From: Streptococcus alactolyticus
Lineage (GTDB): Bacteria > Bacillota > Bacilli > Lactobacillales > Streptococcaceae
Assembly: GCF_012277075.1 (NCBI RefSeq)
Contig: NZ_JAAXMT010000005.1
Span: 248,001-312,000 of the forward strand
Direction: 5' to 3'
Length of the DNA stretch: 64,000 bases
The notes under the pieces were generated by a model. The model ran no database searches, was not told the DNA's origin, and saw only the letters and a program-made list of their open reading frames with translations. Below, piece by piece: positions 1 through 10,771 of the stretch (its first letter is position 1; each line of letters begins with the position of its first letter). Both the position numbers and the translations under genes were made by a program.

Positions 1-342
1 ACACTTCAATGCAGCTGGATCAACTCCATTTTCTCGAATGTGATCAAAAAATGCAATCTTTGGAAAATGATTGGTTTGAATAATGTTTTTTGCTTCTTCT
101 AAAGTCAAATCGTGATTGTGTTCCAAATTGCCAACTTTTTTGGGCACTTTAAGAGTGAGTTCGGCGCGGTCGTCAAATGTGCGAATGCGCAAGGACATCC
201 GATTGGCTTTCATATCAAATGCCGCTGTATCAAAGTAGTAGTTGGTTTGAGTAACAGGAGCGACTTGTGCAAATTGTGGGCTCAAACGGTTAAAATCATC
301 CTTGTTTAATAAGGTTTTGTATTCTATTTCAAGATGTGTCAT
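1..342 (-). CDS. CYTH domain protein, 3' part cut off by window edge
   Basis: The reading frame begins at an ATG whose complement ends at 342 and runs off the left edge without a stop, giving the N-terminal 114 codons. The protein starts MTHLEIEYKTLL, carrying the ExExK signature (EIEYK, residues 5-9) of the CYTH/triphosphate tunnel metalloenzyme fold. Further basic and acidic strands follow, including the alternating SLRIRTF pattern. Family members bind triphosphorylated substrates in a cationic tunnel with a divalent metal; streptococcal members are uncharacterised cytoplasmic proteins, often next to relQ as here. It is divergent from relQ, and the 124-bp gap between them must hold promoters for both. 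Only the N-terminal part is visible, so integrity of the rest is unknown. Confidence 0.85.
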   Translation of the reverse strand, partial: MTHLEIEYKTLLNKDDFNRLSPQFAQVAPVTQTNYYFDTAAFDMKANRMSLRIRTFDDRAELTLKVPKKVGNLEHNHDLTLEEAKNIIQTNHFPKIAFFDHIRENGVDPAALKC

Positions 343-466
343 AAGCCAGTTTTCCTTTGTGATAAAAATAGTGAATATGATATAATTAGAATGTTATACT
401 AATTCTATAAAAAAGTTATTTATTTGACAAGAATGGACTTGTCATGATAAAGGGGGATGATGATTT

Positions 467-1132
467 TTGGATTGGGAAAAGTTTTTGGATCCGTATATCC
501 AAACCGTAGGAGAGTTAAAAATTAAACTGCGAGGGATTCGAAAGCAATTTCGAAAGCAAAACAGACACTCTCCGATTGAGTTTGTCACAGGACGTGTGAA
601 ATCGGTTGAGAGTATTCAAGAAAAAATGGCACTCCGAGGCATTAAGCTTGAAAATATCGCTCAAGATTTGCAAGATATTGCTGGGGTACGTATTATGGTT
701 CAATTTGTCGATGACGTGGAGGAAGTCTTGACGCTATTGCGTAGCAGACATGATATGACCATTATCCAAGAACGCGACTACATCAACAATATGAAATCAA
801 GTGGTTACCGTTCATACCATGTGATTATTGAGTATTCTGTTGATACTATAGATGGTCAAAAAACAGTCCTAGCCGAAATTCAAATTCGGACTTTGGCCAT
901 GAATTTTTGGGCAACGATTGAACATTCCTTGAACTACAAGTACAAGGGGGAATTTCCAGAAGAAATCAAGAAACGTTTGGAAATCACGGCAAAAATTGCT
1001 TTGGAATTGGACGAGGAAATGCGGAAAATTAGGGAAGATATCAGAGAAGCACAGCTTTTATTTGATCCAGCGAGTCGAAAATTAAATGATGGAGTGTGGA
1101 ATAGCGATGACACAGACGAATACTACAGGTAA
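467..1132 (+). CDS. relQ: Small alarmone synthetase, (p)ppGpp synthase RelQ type
   Basis: A 221-aa protein with a RelA/SpoT synthetase domain and no hydrolase, TGS or ACT domains, the size of RelQ/YjbM small alarmone synthetases. These cytoplasmic tetramers transfer pyrophosphate from ATP to GDP or GTP. Visible family motifs are DIAGVRI, the SSGYRSYHV substrate loop, and [17 protein letters not shown]. The frame has a stop (TGA 461-463) just upstream, so the only usable start is TTG at 467, preceded by AGGGGG at 451-455. A TATAAT hexamer lies at 381-386. It overlaps nadK by 26 nt, so relQ, nadK, rluD and pta form one transcriptional block, as in other streptococci. It looks intact. Confidence 0.93.
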   Translation: MDWEKFLDPYIQTVGELKIKLRGIRKQFRKQNRHSPIEFVTGRVKSVESIQEKMALRGIKLENIAQDLQDIAGVRIMVQFVDDVEEVLTLLRSRHDMTIIQERDYINNMKSSGYRSYHVIIEYSVDTIDGQKTVLAEIQIRTLAMNFWATIEHSLNYKYKGEFPEEIKKRLEITAKIALELDEEMRKIREDIREAQLLFDPASRKLNDGVWNSDDTDEYYR

Positions 1133-1952
1133 AAACAAAAAAGCTATGCGTGTGGCTATTGTTTCAAATGGAAAAAAACAAAGTCGCCGAGTAGCTTCAA
1201 AATTGTTTGCGATTTTTAAAGAAGACAAGGATTTTTACTTAACCAAAAAAGACCCTGATGTAGTGATTTCAATTGGTGGCGATGGTATGTTGCTTTCAGC
1301 CTTCCATATGTACGAAAGAAATCTAGACACCGTCCGTTTTGTGGGGGTTCACACGGGGCATTTGGGCTTTTACACCGATTACCGTGATTTTGAAATCGAC
1401 AAATTGGTTGATAATTTGCGCTCAGACAAGGGCGACAAGGCTTCTTACCCTATCTTGAAAGTGAAAATTACCCTTGATGACGGCAAAGTCATTAACCTTA
1501 GAGCCTTGAACGAATCGTCAATCAAACGGATTGAAAAAACCATGGTGGCAGATGTCATGGTTAGCGATGTTATCTTGGAGCGTTTCCGTGGTGATGGCTT
1601 GTCTGTATCAACACCGACAGGAAGCACGGCTTACAACAAATCATTAGGTGGGGCTCTTTTGTACCCAACCATTGAAGCCATGCAGTTAGCTGAAATTTCA
1701 AGTTTAAATAACCGTGTTTATCGCACCTTAGGGTCATCAATTGTTGTGCCTAAAAAAGATAAGATTGAAATCAAGCCGACCCGCCAAGGTATCTATACCA
1801 TTTCAGTGGACAATAAAACCATGCATTATAAAAATTTATCTAAAGTGGAATATCGGATTGATTCTAAAAAAATTAGCTTTGTGGCAACCCCATCGCATAC
1901 AAGTTTTTGGGAACGTGTCACAGATGCTTTCATAGGAGATTTGGATTCGTGA
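1107..1952 (+). CDS. nadK: NAD kinase
   Basis: A 281-aa NAD kinase (PpnK) that phosphorylates NAD to NADP in the cytoplasm, setting the NADPH supply. The diagnostic GGDGML motif is present near residue 50, followed by the NESS segment and a [17 protein letters not shown] active-site loop, all typical of the family. An upstream in-frame ATG exists at 1086, but the ATG at 1107 (MTQTN) is preferred because GGAGTG lies at a workable distance and the length then matches homologues. The gene starts inside relQ and its TGA overlaps the GTG start of the pseudouridine synthase, so translation is probably coupled along the operon. Confidence 0.93.
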   Translation: MTQTNTTGKNKKAMRVAIVSNGKKQSRRVASKLFAIFKEDKDFYLTKKDPDVVISIGGDGMLLSAFHMYERNLDTVRFVGVHTGHLGFYTDYRDFEIDKLVDNLRSDKGDKASYPILKVKITLDDGKVINLRALNESSIKRIEKTMVADVMVSDVILERFRGDGLSVSTPTGSTAYNKSLGGALLYPTIEAMQLAEISSLNNRVYRTLGSSIVVPKKDKIEIKPTRQGIYTISVDNKTMHYKNLSKVEYRIDSKKISFVATPSHTSFWERVTDAFIGDLDS

Positions 1953-2839
1953 GATTTGAATTTGTTGCAGACCGTCAAACCAAGGTCAAGACATTTCTAA
2001 AAAGCCATGATGTTTCAAAAGGGTTACTCGCCAAGGTTAAATTTAAAGGGGGGAATATTTGGGTTAACGGCGTTGAGCAAAATGCGATTTACCTCTTAGA
2101 AAAAGGAGATGTCGTCACGATTGAGATTCCTGACGAGCAAGAGCACGAAACCCTCATTCCCGTCAAACACCCTTTGGATATTGTCTATGAGGACGAACAT
2201 TTTCTAATCATCAATAAGCCGAGCGGCTTTGCTAGCATTCCAAGTGTTTTGCACTCTAACACCATCGCTAATTTTGTGAAGGCTTATTATATGGAAAATG
2301 ATTACCCTAATAAGCAGGTTCATATTGTGACCCGTTTGGATAAGGATACGAGTGGTTTGATGCTTTTTGCCAAACACGGCTACGCTCATGCCAGACTAGA
2401 TAAGCAGCTGCAAAGCAAGTCTATTGAAAAACGTTATTTGGCTTTGGTTTCTGGCAAGGGAGAATTGGAAGATAGCGGCGAGATTATTGCACCAATTGCT
2501 CGCTCAGATGACAGCATCATCACGCGCCGTGTTCACCCATCAGGCAAATACGCTCACACCAGCTATCAAGTGGTCGAACGTTTTGGTGATGTGGCCTTGG
2601 TGGACATTCGGCTGCACACAGGACGCACCCATCAAATTCGCGTGCATTTTGCGCACATTGGCTTTCCTTTGCTGGGAGATGATATGTATGGCGGTCGGAT
2701 GGATTTAGGCGTCACACGTCAAGCTTTGCATTGCCATTACTTGCGTTTTAGAAATCCTTATGACAATAAGGAGATTATCCAGAAAATCCCCTTGACAAAA
2801 GACTTTGAAAACGTTATCATTAAATTACAAAAAAATTAG
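1949..2839 (+). CDS. RluD-family RNA pseudouridine synthase
   Basis: A 296-aa protein with an N-terminal S4-like segment followed by the RluA/RluD catalytic domain. The catalytic aspartate sits in the [18 protein letters not shown] motif, and the RTHQIRVH motif follows in the C-terminal part. Family members isomerise specific uridines in large-subunit rRNA or tRNA; the exact target cannot be read from sequence. The start is taken as GTG 1949 ([10 protein letters not shown]), with AGGAG at 1934-1938, because this gives the normal family N-terminus. The GTG overlaps the nadK stop, consistent with translational coupling. Confidence 0.9.
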   Translation: MRFEFVADRQTKVKTFLKSHDVSKGLLAKVKFKGGNIWVNGVEQNAIYLLEKGDVVTIEIPDEQEHETLIPVKHPLDIVYEDEHFLIINKPSGFASIPSVLHSNTIANFVKAYYMENDYPNKQVHIVTRLDKDTSGLMLFAKHGYAHARLDKQLQSKSIEKRYLALVSGKGELEDSGEIIAPIARSDDSIITRRVHPSGKYAHTSYQVVERFGDVALVDIRLHTGRTHQIRVHFAHIGFPLLGDDMYGGRMDLGVTRQALHCHYLRFRNPYDNKEIIQKIPLTKDFENVIIKLQKN

Positions 2840-2856
2840 AATTGAAGGTTGTTTAT

Positions 2857-3852
2857 ATGGGAATTCGCTCTTTATTTGGCAGTTTGCGCGGAAAAATCAT
2901 TGGAAAAAACCTCAAGATTGTCTTTCCTGAAGGCAGTGACGAACGTGTTTTGCGTGCGGCAACACGTTTGAAATTTGAGGGATTAATAGAACCGATTATT
3001 CTAGGAGAACCTCAGGTCATTCGTGAAACACTTGACATGATTGGATTTGCTGATTTGAATTACATTATCATTAACCCAGAGGAATACGATGGCTTTGATG
3101 AGATGAAAGCAGCTTTTCTAGAAATTCGCAAAGACAAGGTAACACCTGAAGAAGCTGATGAACTCTTACACGATGTCAATTATTTTGGGGTTATGTTAGT
3201 TAAAATGGGGATTGCTAACGGGATGGTATCAGGTGCCATGCATTCAACGGCAGCTACGGTTCGACCAGCCCTTCAAATCATTAAAACTAAACCAGGCGTA
3301 TCAAGAACTTCAGGAGTATTTTTGATGAGCCGTGAGACAACCGAACAACGTTTGGTGTTTGCTGATTGTGCCATCAATGTAGACCCAAATGCCCAACAAC
3401 TCGCTGAGATTGCTGTCAACACAGCAGACACCGCTAAAATTTTCAACCTAGATCCTAAAGTAGCTATGCTTAGCTTCTCAACTAAGGGCAGCGCTAAAGC
3501 CCCCCAAGTGGAAAAAGTTCAAGAAGCTCTGCAATTGGCTAAGGAAGCACGACCTGACCTTGCTATTGACGGGGAATTACAATTTGACGCGGCTTTTGTG
3601 CCTGGAACTGCAGCTCTTAAAGCGCCAGGCAGTGACGTTGCAGGACAAGCAAATGTCTTTATCTTCCCAGACCTTCAATCAGGAAATATTGGTTACAAGA
3701 TTGCCCAACGTTTGGGAATGTTTGAGGCTATCGGGCCAATTCTCCAAGGTCTTAACCAACCTGTTAACGATTTATCTCGTGGCTCAAGTGCCGAAGATAT
3801 CTACAAATTAGCCATTATCACAGCTGCCCAAGCTATTGATGATGACGAATAA
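2857..3852 (+). CDS. pta: Phosphate acetyltransferase
   Basis: A 331-aa phosphotransacetylase interconverting acetyl-CoA and acetyl phosphate in the acetate overflow pathway with acetate kinase. The PTA_PTB fold is recognisable from the N-terminal IVFPEGSDERVLRAA through SGAMHSTAATVRP (CoA/phosphate region) to the C-terminal FPDLQSGNIGYKIAQR. The ATG at 2857 (MGIRSLFG) is chosen over an upstream TTG at 2842 because GAAGG lies just before it and the length matches streptococcal Pta. It is the last gene of the relQ-nadK-rluD-pta block and is followed at once by a hairpin terminator. Confidence 0.94.
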   Translation: MGIRSLFGSLRGKIIGKNLKIVFPEGSDERVLRAATRLKFEGLIEPIILGEPQVIRETLDMIGFADLNYIIINPEEYDGFDEMKAAFLEIRKDKVTPEEADELLHDVNYFGVMLVKMGIANGMVSGAMHSTAATVRPALQIIKTKPGVSRTSGVFLMSRETTEQRLVFADCAINVDPNAQQLAEIAVNTADTAKIFNLDPKVAMLSFSTKGSAKAPQVEKVQEALQLAKEARPDLAIDGELQFDAAFVPGTAALKAPGSDVAGQANVFIFPDLQSGNIGYKIAQRLGMFEAIGPILQGLNQPVNDLSRGSSAEDIYKLAIITAAQAIDDDE

Positions 3853-3856
3853 ACAC

Positions 3857-3890
3857 AAAGTTCAGTTGGATAATCCAACTGACTTTCTCA
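3857..3890 (+). terminator. Rho-independent terminator after pta
   Basis: CAGTTGGAT and ATCCAACTG (3863-3881) form a perfect inverted repeat extended by flanking AAAG/CTTT, followed by a T-containing tail. It closes the relQ-pta operon. Confidence 0.6.
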
Positions 3891-3914
3891 TTTAGCAAAT
3901 AGAAAAGAGAAATC

Positions 3915-4670
3915 ATGTCAAAAATTGTTTTAGTAACAGGGGCTTCTGCTGGATTTGGCATAGCCATTGTCAAAACATTAGTTGCTGACGGCTATCAAGT
4001 GATTGCTTGTGCCCGTCGCTTTGATAAATTGCAAGAGTTGCAAGCCGAGTTGGGACAAGACAAGGTCTATCCCCTCCAAATGGATGTGGCTCAGCCAAAA
4101 GCTATTGATGCGGCATTGGCTAGCTTACCTGAACAATGGCGCGCTATCGATGTTTTGGTCAATAATGCTGGTTTGGCGCTAGGTTTGGACAAGGCCTATG
4201 AGGCTGATTTTACCGATTGGATGACCATGATTAATACCAATATTGTAGGCTTGATTTACCTCACACGACAAGTGCTGCCAGATATGGTCAAACGCAATTC
4301 TGGTTTGATTATCAATCTTGGTTCTACCGCTGGAACTGTTCCTTACCCAGGCGCAAATGTTTACGGGGCATCAAAAGCCTTTGTTAAACAATTCTCCCTC
4401 AATTTACGAGCGGACCTTGCAGGTACTAAAATCCGCGTGTCTAATATTGAACCAGGCTTGTGCGAAGGAACAGAATTTTCAAATGTGCGCTTTAAGGGAG
4501 ATGATGAGCGAGTTGCCAAACTCTACGAAGGAGCACATGCTATTCAACCTGAGGATATTGCTAACACGGTATCTTGGATTGCCAGCCAGCCTGAGCACGT
4601 TAATATCAATCGCATCGAAATCATGCCTGTTTCACAGACATTTGGTGCGCAGCCCGTTTATCGCGACTAA
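3915..4670 (+). CDS. SDR-family NAD(P)-dependent oxidoreductase (YdfG-like)
   Basis: A 251-aa short-chain dehydrogenase/reductase. The Rossmann glycine motif TGASAGFG is at residues 8-15, the NNAG structural motif near residue 87, the catalytic Ser in INLGST, and the YGASK catalytic Tyr/Lys pair near residue 150. It resembles the 3-hydroxy acid/serine dehydrogenase YdfG branch, which oxidises small beta-hydroxy acids with NADP, but the substrate is inferred only from the family. It stands alone between the pta terminator and its own terminator, with AGAAAAGAG upstream of the ATG. Confidence 0.9.
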   Translation: MSKIVLVTGASAGFGIAIVKTLVADGYQVIACARRFDKLQELQAELGQDKVYPLQMDVAQPKAIDAALASLPEQWRAIDVLVNNAGLALGLDKAYEADFTDWMTMINTNIVGLIYLTRQVLPDMVKRNSGLIINLGSTAGTVPYPGANVYGASKAFVKQFSLNLRADLAGTKIRVSNIEPGLCEGTEFSNVRFKGDDERVAKLYEGAHAIQPEDIANTVSWIASQPEHVNINRIEIMPVSQTFGAQPVYRD

Positions 4671-4680
4671 TCAAAGTAGC

Positions 4681-4714
4681 AACACCTTTCTTGCTAGTCA
4701 AGGAGGTGTTTTTT
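4681..4714 (+). terminator. Rho-independent terminator after the SDR gene
   Basis: AACACC at 4681 pairs with GGTGTT at 4705-4710, with an inner CTTG/CAAG extension, followed by a run of T. Confidence 0.75.
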
Positions 4715-4799
4715 CATACCATTCTATTAGAAAACGCTAACATCATACTATCTTTTCCTTTAGCCAGCTCTTATAATGACAGTGAAAGGAGGGAAAAAC

Positions 4800-5500
4800 A
4801 TGGGCACAGAAATGCCTGATAAGCTTTGGGCGATTGATTTTGATGGCATGATTGGTGGCAACGGTTCTTATGTGGAGTGTGACGGTCAGGTTGTCATGCA
4901 CCAACTGATATCAAAAGAAGACACCAAGGTGATTGTGGATTGGTTGCAGGAGCGTATTTTAGCCTTTTATTTGAAATCAAACAACGGCCTTTTTGCCTCA
5001 GACAATTCAAAGAAGCGGCTTGTTCTATCATGCGCCAATACGCCATGCGTAAGGGAAAAACAGCAGCAGAGGTGAAAGATTTGGAAGCAGAGGATACTTT
5101 GTACGGCTTGGTTTATGGGGATGAATTGTATTGCGATGATGTCAATAAGGTGAGTTTTATTCTCAAGACGTATCAAGACCATTTGGATTCTGTCCTAGTT
5201 TTTCCAAATCTCAAAGCAGGGACTTGGAGTGGCCGTGGGGAAACGGCATTATTTGGCGACCTAGGTGTCAAAGATATTACCAAGGCCCATGCCATTGACG
5301 TGCTTTTAAAGTATCTGCAAGCGGACAAACAAGACACCATTGCCTTTGGCGATGCTAAGGTGGATATTCCTATGCTTGATTATTGCGAGATTGGGGTTGC
5401 CATGGGAAATGGAGGTCCTGACAGTCTAGCCATGGCCAATATGGTCACCGATGACGTGGAAGAAGATGGTTTGTTTAATGCTTTTAAAGCATTAAAGTAA
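4800..5500 (+). pseudogene. Cof-type HAD phosphatase, N-terminally deleted and frameshifted
   Basis: Remnant of a haloacid-dehalogenase (HAD-IIB, Cof-like) sugar-phosphate phosphatase. Promoter (TATAAT 4771-4776), ribosome-binding site (AAAGGAGGG) and ATG 4800 are intact, but the protein enters directly at the middle of a Cof protein (PDKLWAIDFDGMIGGNGSY). The true N-terminal DxDGT nucleophile segment, about 40 residues, is missing; the IDFDG seen here is the later cap-region motif, not the nucleophile. A second lesion is a 1-nt loss in a T run near 5006: the first frame reads FASDNSKK, and the second resumes as FKEAACSIMRQYAMRK. The C-terminal Mg-binding motif AFGDAKVDIPML survives. Two independent lesions make it non-functional. 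Confidence 0.85.
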
Positions 5501-5505
5501 ATTGA

Positions 5506-7035
<1,530 letters not shown>

Positions 7036-7046
7036 AATGAATAGAG

Positions 7047-7080
7047 AAAGCACTCAATTTTGATATTGAGTGCTTTTTCT
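7047..7080. terminator. Bidirectional terminator between bglA and the ABC exporter
   Basis: AAAGCACTCAAT and ATTGAGTGCTTT form a 12-bp stem with flanking A and T runs. It can serve bglA on + and the convergent ABC operon on -. Confidence 0.8.
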
Positions 7081-7081
7081 T

Positions 7082-7738
7082 TTAAATCTGAGTAAATCTT
7101 TTCTTCTTGAGTTCGAAGATAACATCTGTTTCGTTAGCGACAGCCGTTTCGTGAGTAACGATGATTACGGTTTTATTTTGTTGGTGCGCGATTTCTTTAA
7201 AAATATTAACGATATCTTGGGTGGTTTCTTCGTCAAGGTTTCCAGTCGGTTCGTCAGCGATAATGATATCATGTTCTGTTGCCAAGGCTCGTACAATTGC
7301 GACGCGTTGCTGTTGGCCGCCTGAAAGTTGAAGAACTGGTTTATCAATTAGTTCTTTTGGAATGCCAACGAGTTCAAAAAGTTCTTCGATTTTTGCATTA
7401 TCAACGTTCTTATTGGAAATTTCTAGCGCCGTTTGAACATTTTGACGTGCAGTCATGTAAGTCATTAAATTATAAGCTTGAAAAATAGTAGAAACACTAT
7501 TTTTACGGTAATTAGTCAGACCAGAGTTATTAATGCCTTTGTCATTGAGGAATATTTCCCCAGTCTTTGGGCTATCTAGTCCAGCTAAAAGAGAGAGAAA
7601 TGTCGTTTTTCCGCTTCCAGATTGACCAAGGATTGAATAAACTTTTCCCTTTTCGAAGTTTAAATTAACATCTTTGAAAAGGTAGTCGTCGGGATTGTTG
7701 GTGTACCAGTAGCCGATATTTTGTGTGCGTAATGTCAT
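7082..7738 (-). CDS. ABC transporter ATP-binding protein (MacB/Vex-like)
   Basis: A 218-aa ATPase of the LolD/MacB subfamily. Walker A is GQSGSGKTT near residue 38, the signature is [11 protein letters not shown], Walker B is [14 protein letters not shown], and the H-loop is IIVTHE. Proteins of this type work with FtsX-like permeases as mechanotransmission exporters for peptides or other substrates rather than importers. It lies 12 bp downstream of the permease gene on the same strand and shares a terminator with bglA. Substrate unknown; the permease is Vex-like. Confidence 0.9.
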   Translation of the reverse strand: MTLRTQNIGYWYTNNPDDYLFKDVNLNFEKGKVYSILGQSGSGKTTFLSLLAGLDSPKTGEIFLNDKGINNSGLTNYRKNSVSTIFQAYNLMTYMTARQNVQTALEISNKNVDNAKIEELFELVGIPKELIDKPVLQLSGGQQQRVAIVRALATEHDIIIADEPTGNLDEETTQDIVNIFKEIAHQQNKTVIIVTHETAVANETDVIFELKKKRFTQI

Positions 7739-7750
7739 ATGGTTTCCTTT

Positions 7751-9262
7751 CTAATTAGAAGATAAGATATCTTTAGGTTTCATGCGGATGATGCCGATAC
7801 TTGCTAAGATAGTTGAGATAAATGAGATAAGAAGGGCAATTCCACCAAGTTTTGCGACATCATTTCCTGTTAACTTGATGTCTAATTGATCAATTTCTTT
7901 GCTTGAAGAAGTAGCCATTGTCATCATATTGCCAAAACCAGCTCCACTTGGTCGGCCAAGTTTTTGTTGGAAATCATTTTTAGTGCTCTTATCAGAAGAG
8001 TCGCTATCTTGACCAGGACCACCAGCAAAATCATTTTTAGCAGTCTGTTGGGTTTGAGTTGAAGATGATAGAAGCTGATTACCAAGTGCGTTGCCTACAA
8101 AATTTCCAGCAACAGTAGCAATGACAAGGGAAACGACTGTTACCATAAATAATTCTGTGAAGAATTGCCCGATAATTTTAAGGCGATTTTCGCCTAAACT
8201 CATAAGGACACCGATTTCGTAACGACGTTCTCGGATGCTTAGAATGACAATGAGCGTCAAGATGACGGCACCAGCGACAGCAACTAAAATAACAATATTT
8301 TGTGCAATTGATGAAATGTTATTGAGTGGTGAAAGCATTTGTTCATAGATTTCATCGCTAGAGGTTACAGAATATGAATCAGTATCAATTTCTGATTTGA
8401 CTTCTTTGACGAAATCATCCATTTTTTCAGGGTTTGAAAGAGTGTAAATAGCTGAATCTAATTTGTCGGATTCACCTTTCATAGTATTAGCCGTTGTGAG
8501 GTTAGTATAGATGTTATTTTGTGGATTTGAGGCATTTGACATCATTTGAGCAGTTGTCGCTGTCGATGAATTGTCATAAATACCAACGATTTTTAGAGTG
8601 TAACTTGTTTCGGTATCATTGACAGTCGTTTTAATTGTAAAGCTATCGCCGATACTTAAGTTGTTCTCTTTGGCTAAATCAGCTGAAATAAGTGCTGAAT
8701 TGTCAGCAGTGTCTTCAGTGATACCAGTTCCTTTAGAAATTTTATTTGTCCCAGAAGTAAAGTCGCTTACCTTATCTGTGCTATTGACTCCTGTAATTGT
8801 GAAATCGCCAGAAACCATCATTCCAGGGCCAGCTGGTTGAGAGTTGCTGTTTGAAGATTCATCAGAAGATGATGAGGTAGATGATGTTGAGATAGCAGTG
8901 ATATCATCGCCTGCTGTAGCAGTTGTTGTTGTCGTAAAAAGGTATGAAGCTACATCGCTTTTTTCAGCAATAGATTTTGCGGTTGCAAGGTCAACAGAGG
9001 TAATAGCAGATGTGTCACTACTTGAATCAGAACTATTATTGCTATCAGGTTTGAAAGCTTTCATCATTGCTTCGCGGTTAACCGATAGTGTGACGGTTGC
9101 GCCAGCTTGCTTTTTAGCGTTTTTTACAGCTGAATCAGCAGCGTTTTTGATGGTCAAGCCTGCTAGAACAAAAATCAAGATAGCGCTGGTTACTAGAATT
9201 AGTAGTCCCGTACGTCCTTTTTTGGCTTTTGTCGCAAGCCAAGCACGTTTAATAAAATTCAT
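7751..9262 (-). CDS. ABC transporter permease, FtsX/MacB family
   Basis: A 503-aa membrane protein with the MacB layout: one N-terminal transmembrane helix (residues about 18-38), a large extracellular domain of about 280 residues, then three C-terminal helices starting near residue 325. The conserved cytoplasmic RERRYEIGVLMSLGEN loop and terminal RMKPKDILSSN are typical FtsX features. The extracellular domain contains strikingly Ser/Thr/Asn-rich low-complexity stretches (about residues 75-85 and 125-145), and another lies between the last helices. ATG 9262 is preceded by AAAGGAG. It forms an exporter with the downstream ATPase. A CiaR-like repeat lies upstream at 9331-9347. Confidence 0.88.
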   Translation of the reverse strand: MNFIKRAWLATKAKKGRTGLLILVTSAILIFVLAGLTIKNAADSAVKNAKKQAGATVTLSVNREAMMKAFKPDSNNSSDSSSDTSAITSVDLATAKSIAEKSDVASYLFTTTTTATAGDDITAISTSSTSSSSDESSNSNSQPAGPGMMVSGDFTITGVNSTDKVSDFTSGTNKISKGTGITEDTADNSALISADLAKENNLSIGDSFTIKTTVNDTETSYTLKIVGIYDNSSTATTAQMMSNASNPQNNIYTNLTTANTMKGESDKLDSAIYTLSNPEKMDDFVKEVKSEIDTDSYSVTSSDEIYEQMLSPLNNISSIAQNIVILVAVAGAVILTLIVILSIRERRYEIGVLMSLGENRLKIIGQFFTELFMVTVVSLVIATVAGNFVGNALGNQLLSSSTQTQQTAKNDFAGGPGQDSDSSDKSTKNDFQQKLGRPSGAGFGNMMTMATSSSKEIDQLDIKLTGNDVAKLGGIALLISFISTILASIGIIRMKPKDILSSN

Positions 9263-9330
9263 ATAAAACTCCTTTGCAATTGTCTTACAAAAAGTTTAGG
9301 GAATAAGACTTAAGTAAAACTGAAAGAAAA

Positions 9331-9347
9331 CTAAAATAAAGCTTAAA
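9331..9347 (-). promoter_or_regulatory. CiaR-like direct repeat upstream of the ABC exporter
   Basis: On the - strand this reads TTTAAG-5nt-TTTTAG, one base from the streptococcal CiaR consensus TTTAAG-N5-TTTAAG, about 70 bp before the permease start. No strong -10 element follows, so regulation by the CiaRH two-component system is only a possibility. Confidence 0.3.
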
Positions 9348-9417
9348 CTGATGAAAAGGTGTACAATAAATAACGTACGGATAAAACGAACTATATAAAA
9401 ATACAAAAGAAAAATAG

Positions 9418-9446
9418 TTGACATAAAACGAATGAAGTTGTAGAAT
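9418..9446 (+). promoter_or_regulatory. guaC promoter
   Basis: TTGACA (9418-9423), a 17-bp spacer and TAGAAT (9441-9446) make a near-consensus sigma-A promoter. Transcription should begin near 9453, leaving an untranslated leader of about 190 nt before guaC. An AAAACGAAC sequence slightly upstream resembles half of a PurR box. Confidence 0.8.
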
Positions 9447-9452
9447 GATAAT

Positions 9453-9640
9453 GGAAGGGTAAGTTTTTACCTAGCGATGCTCTATTGAATCAATGCTCAG
9501 TAGAGTTATAGGAAGGTCATTTTTTAATGAAAGAGTCGATGTGTTTTTGCCTACTCTGACAGAGAAAAAAGTGGCCTTTTTGTATTGTCCTTTGACTTTG
9601 TTTGAGTTTGTAAGGACACAAAGACCATGGAGAAACTTAT
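9453..9640 (+). promoter_or_regulatory. Structured guaC leader with an internal terminator
   Basis: The leader holds a GGTAA/TTACC hairpin (about 9457-9471), a CTCTA/TAGAG stem around 9480-9505, and a long terminator-like hairpin: AAGGTCATTTTTT (9513-9525) pairs with AAAAAAGTGGCCTT (9565-9578) and runs into T residues. A further TGTCCTT/AAGGACA stem (9586-9618) lies just before the ribosome-binding site. The layout is that of a transcription attenuator. It lacks the conserved core of purine riboswitches, so its ligand or effector is unknown. Confidence 0.6.
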
Positions 9641-10624
9641 ATGTATAACGAAATGCCTGTCTTTGATTACGAAGATATTCAACTCATTCCTAACAAATGT
9701 ATCATTAAAAGCCGTTCAGAAGCAGATACGCATGTGACACTTGGGGATTATACTTTTAAGTTGCCAGTTGTCCCAGCAAATATGCAAACGATTATCGATG
9801 AAGATATCGCTGAAAAACTTGCTAAAGATGGTTACTTTTATATTATGCATCGTTTTGATGAAGTGTCTCGTAAACCTTTTGTTAAACGTATGCATGATAA
9901 AGGCTTGATTGCTTCAATCTCAGTGGGTGTTAAAGATTACGAATATGACTTTGTTACAAGCTTAAAAGAGGACGCACCAGAGTTTATTACGATTGACATT
10001 GCTCATGGGCATTCTGATAGCGTGATTAACATGATTAAGCACATCAAGAAAGAATTGCCTGACACCTTTGTTATTGCCGGAAATGTTGGTACGCCTGAAG
10101 CCGTTCGTGAGTTGGAAAATGCGGGTGCAGATGCGACAAAAGTCGGTATCGGTCCTGGTAAAGTCTGCATCACAAAAGTAAAAACTGGTTTTGGTACTGG
10201 CGGATGGCAATTGGCAGCTTTGCGCTGGTGTGCGAAAGCCGCTCAAAAACCTATTATCGCAGATGGTGGTGTGAGAACACACGGTGATATTGCCAAATCA
10301 ATCCGTTTTGGTGCTACAATGGTTATGATTGGTTCACTTTTTGCAGGGCATTTGGAAAGTCCTGGAAAACTAGTTGAAGTGGATGGCGAACAGTATAAAG
10401 AATACTACGGTTCTGCTTCAGAATACCAAAAAGGTGAGCACAAAAACGTCGAAGGTAAGAAAATCCTTTTACCTGTCAAAGGTCATTTGAAAGATACCTT
10501 GCAAGAAATGCAAGAAGACCTTCAAAGTTCAATCTCTTATGCAGGTGGCCGTGACTTGCATAGCTTGACGCGCGTGGATTACGTGATTGTTAAAAATTCG
10601 ATTTGGAATGGGGATTCCATTTAA
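9641..10624 (+). CDS. guaC: GMP reductase
   Basis: A 327-aa GMP reductase of the bacterial GuaC2 type, converting GMP to IMP with NADPH and releasing ammonia for purine interconversion. The catalytic cysteine lies in [15 protein letters not shown], and the IMPDH/GMPR barrel is recognisable from [36 protein letters not shown] and [15 protein letters not shown]. It has no CBS domains, which separates it from IMP dehydrogenase. TGGAGA precedes the ATG. It is monocistronic, with a long leader upstream and a terminator just downstream, suggesting control by purine status. Confidence 0.95.
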   Translation: MYNEMPVFDYEDIQLIPNKCIIKSRSEADTHVTLGDYTFKLPVVPANMQTIIDEDIAEKLAKDGYFYIMHRFDEVSRKPFVKRMHDKGLIASISVGVKDYEYDFVTSLKEDAPEFITIDIAHGHSDSVINMIKHIKKELPDTFVIAGNVGTPEAVRELENAGADATKVGIGPGKVCITKVKTGFGTGGWQLAALRWCAKAAQKPIIADGGVRTHGDIAKSIRFGATMVMIGSLFAGHLESPGKLVEVDGEQYKEYYGSASEYQKGEHKNVEGKKILLPVKGHLKDTLQEMQEDLQSSISYAGGRDLHSLTRVDYVIVKNSIWNGDSI

Positions 10625-10639
10625 TCAGATGATAAAAGC

Positions 10640-10675
10640 AAAAAGGAGTAGGAGCTATTACTGCTATTCCTTTTT
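10640..10675 (+). terminator. Terminator after guaC
   Basis: AAAAAGGA and TCCTTTTT arms with an inner TAG/CTA extension are followed by the T tract; this isolates guaC from the sortase gene. Confidence 0.7.
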
Positions 10676-10771
10676 GTGTGTTTGAAAGCATATCATTCGC
10701 TCCCTTGGTCAAGAAATGGTATGCTGGTAGGAGATTATTGGATTAGAAAAGTCAGAAGGGAAATTGTCGCT

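Noticed and set aside
4836-4850. IDFDG as a HAD nucleophile motif
   Set aside because: In Cof proteins this segment lies in the middle (followed by GNGSY); the true DxDGT motif is missing.
8844-9266. 140-aa frame antisense to the ABC permease
   Set aside because: An artefact of the Ser-rich repetitive coding sequence on the - strand.
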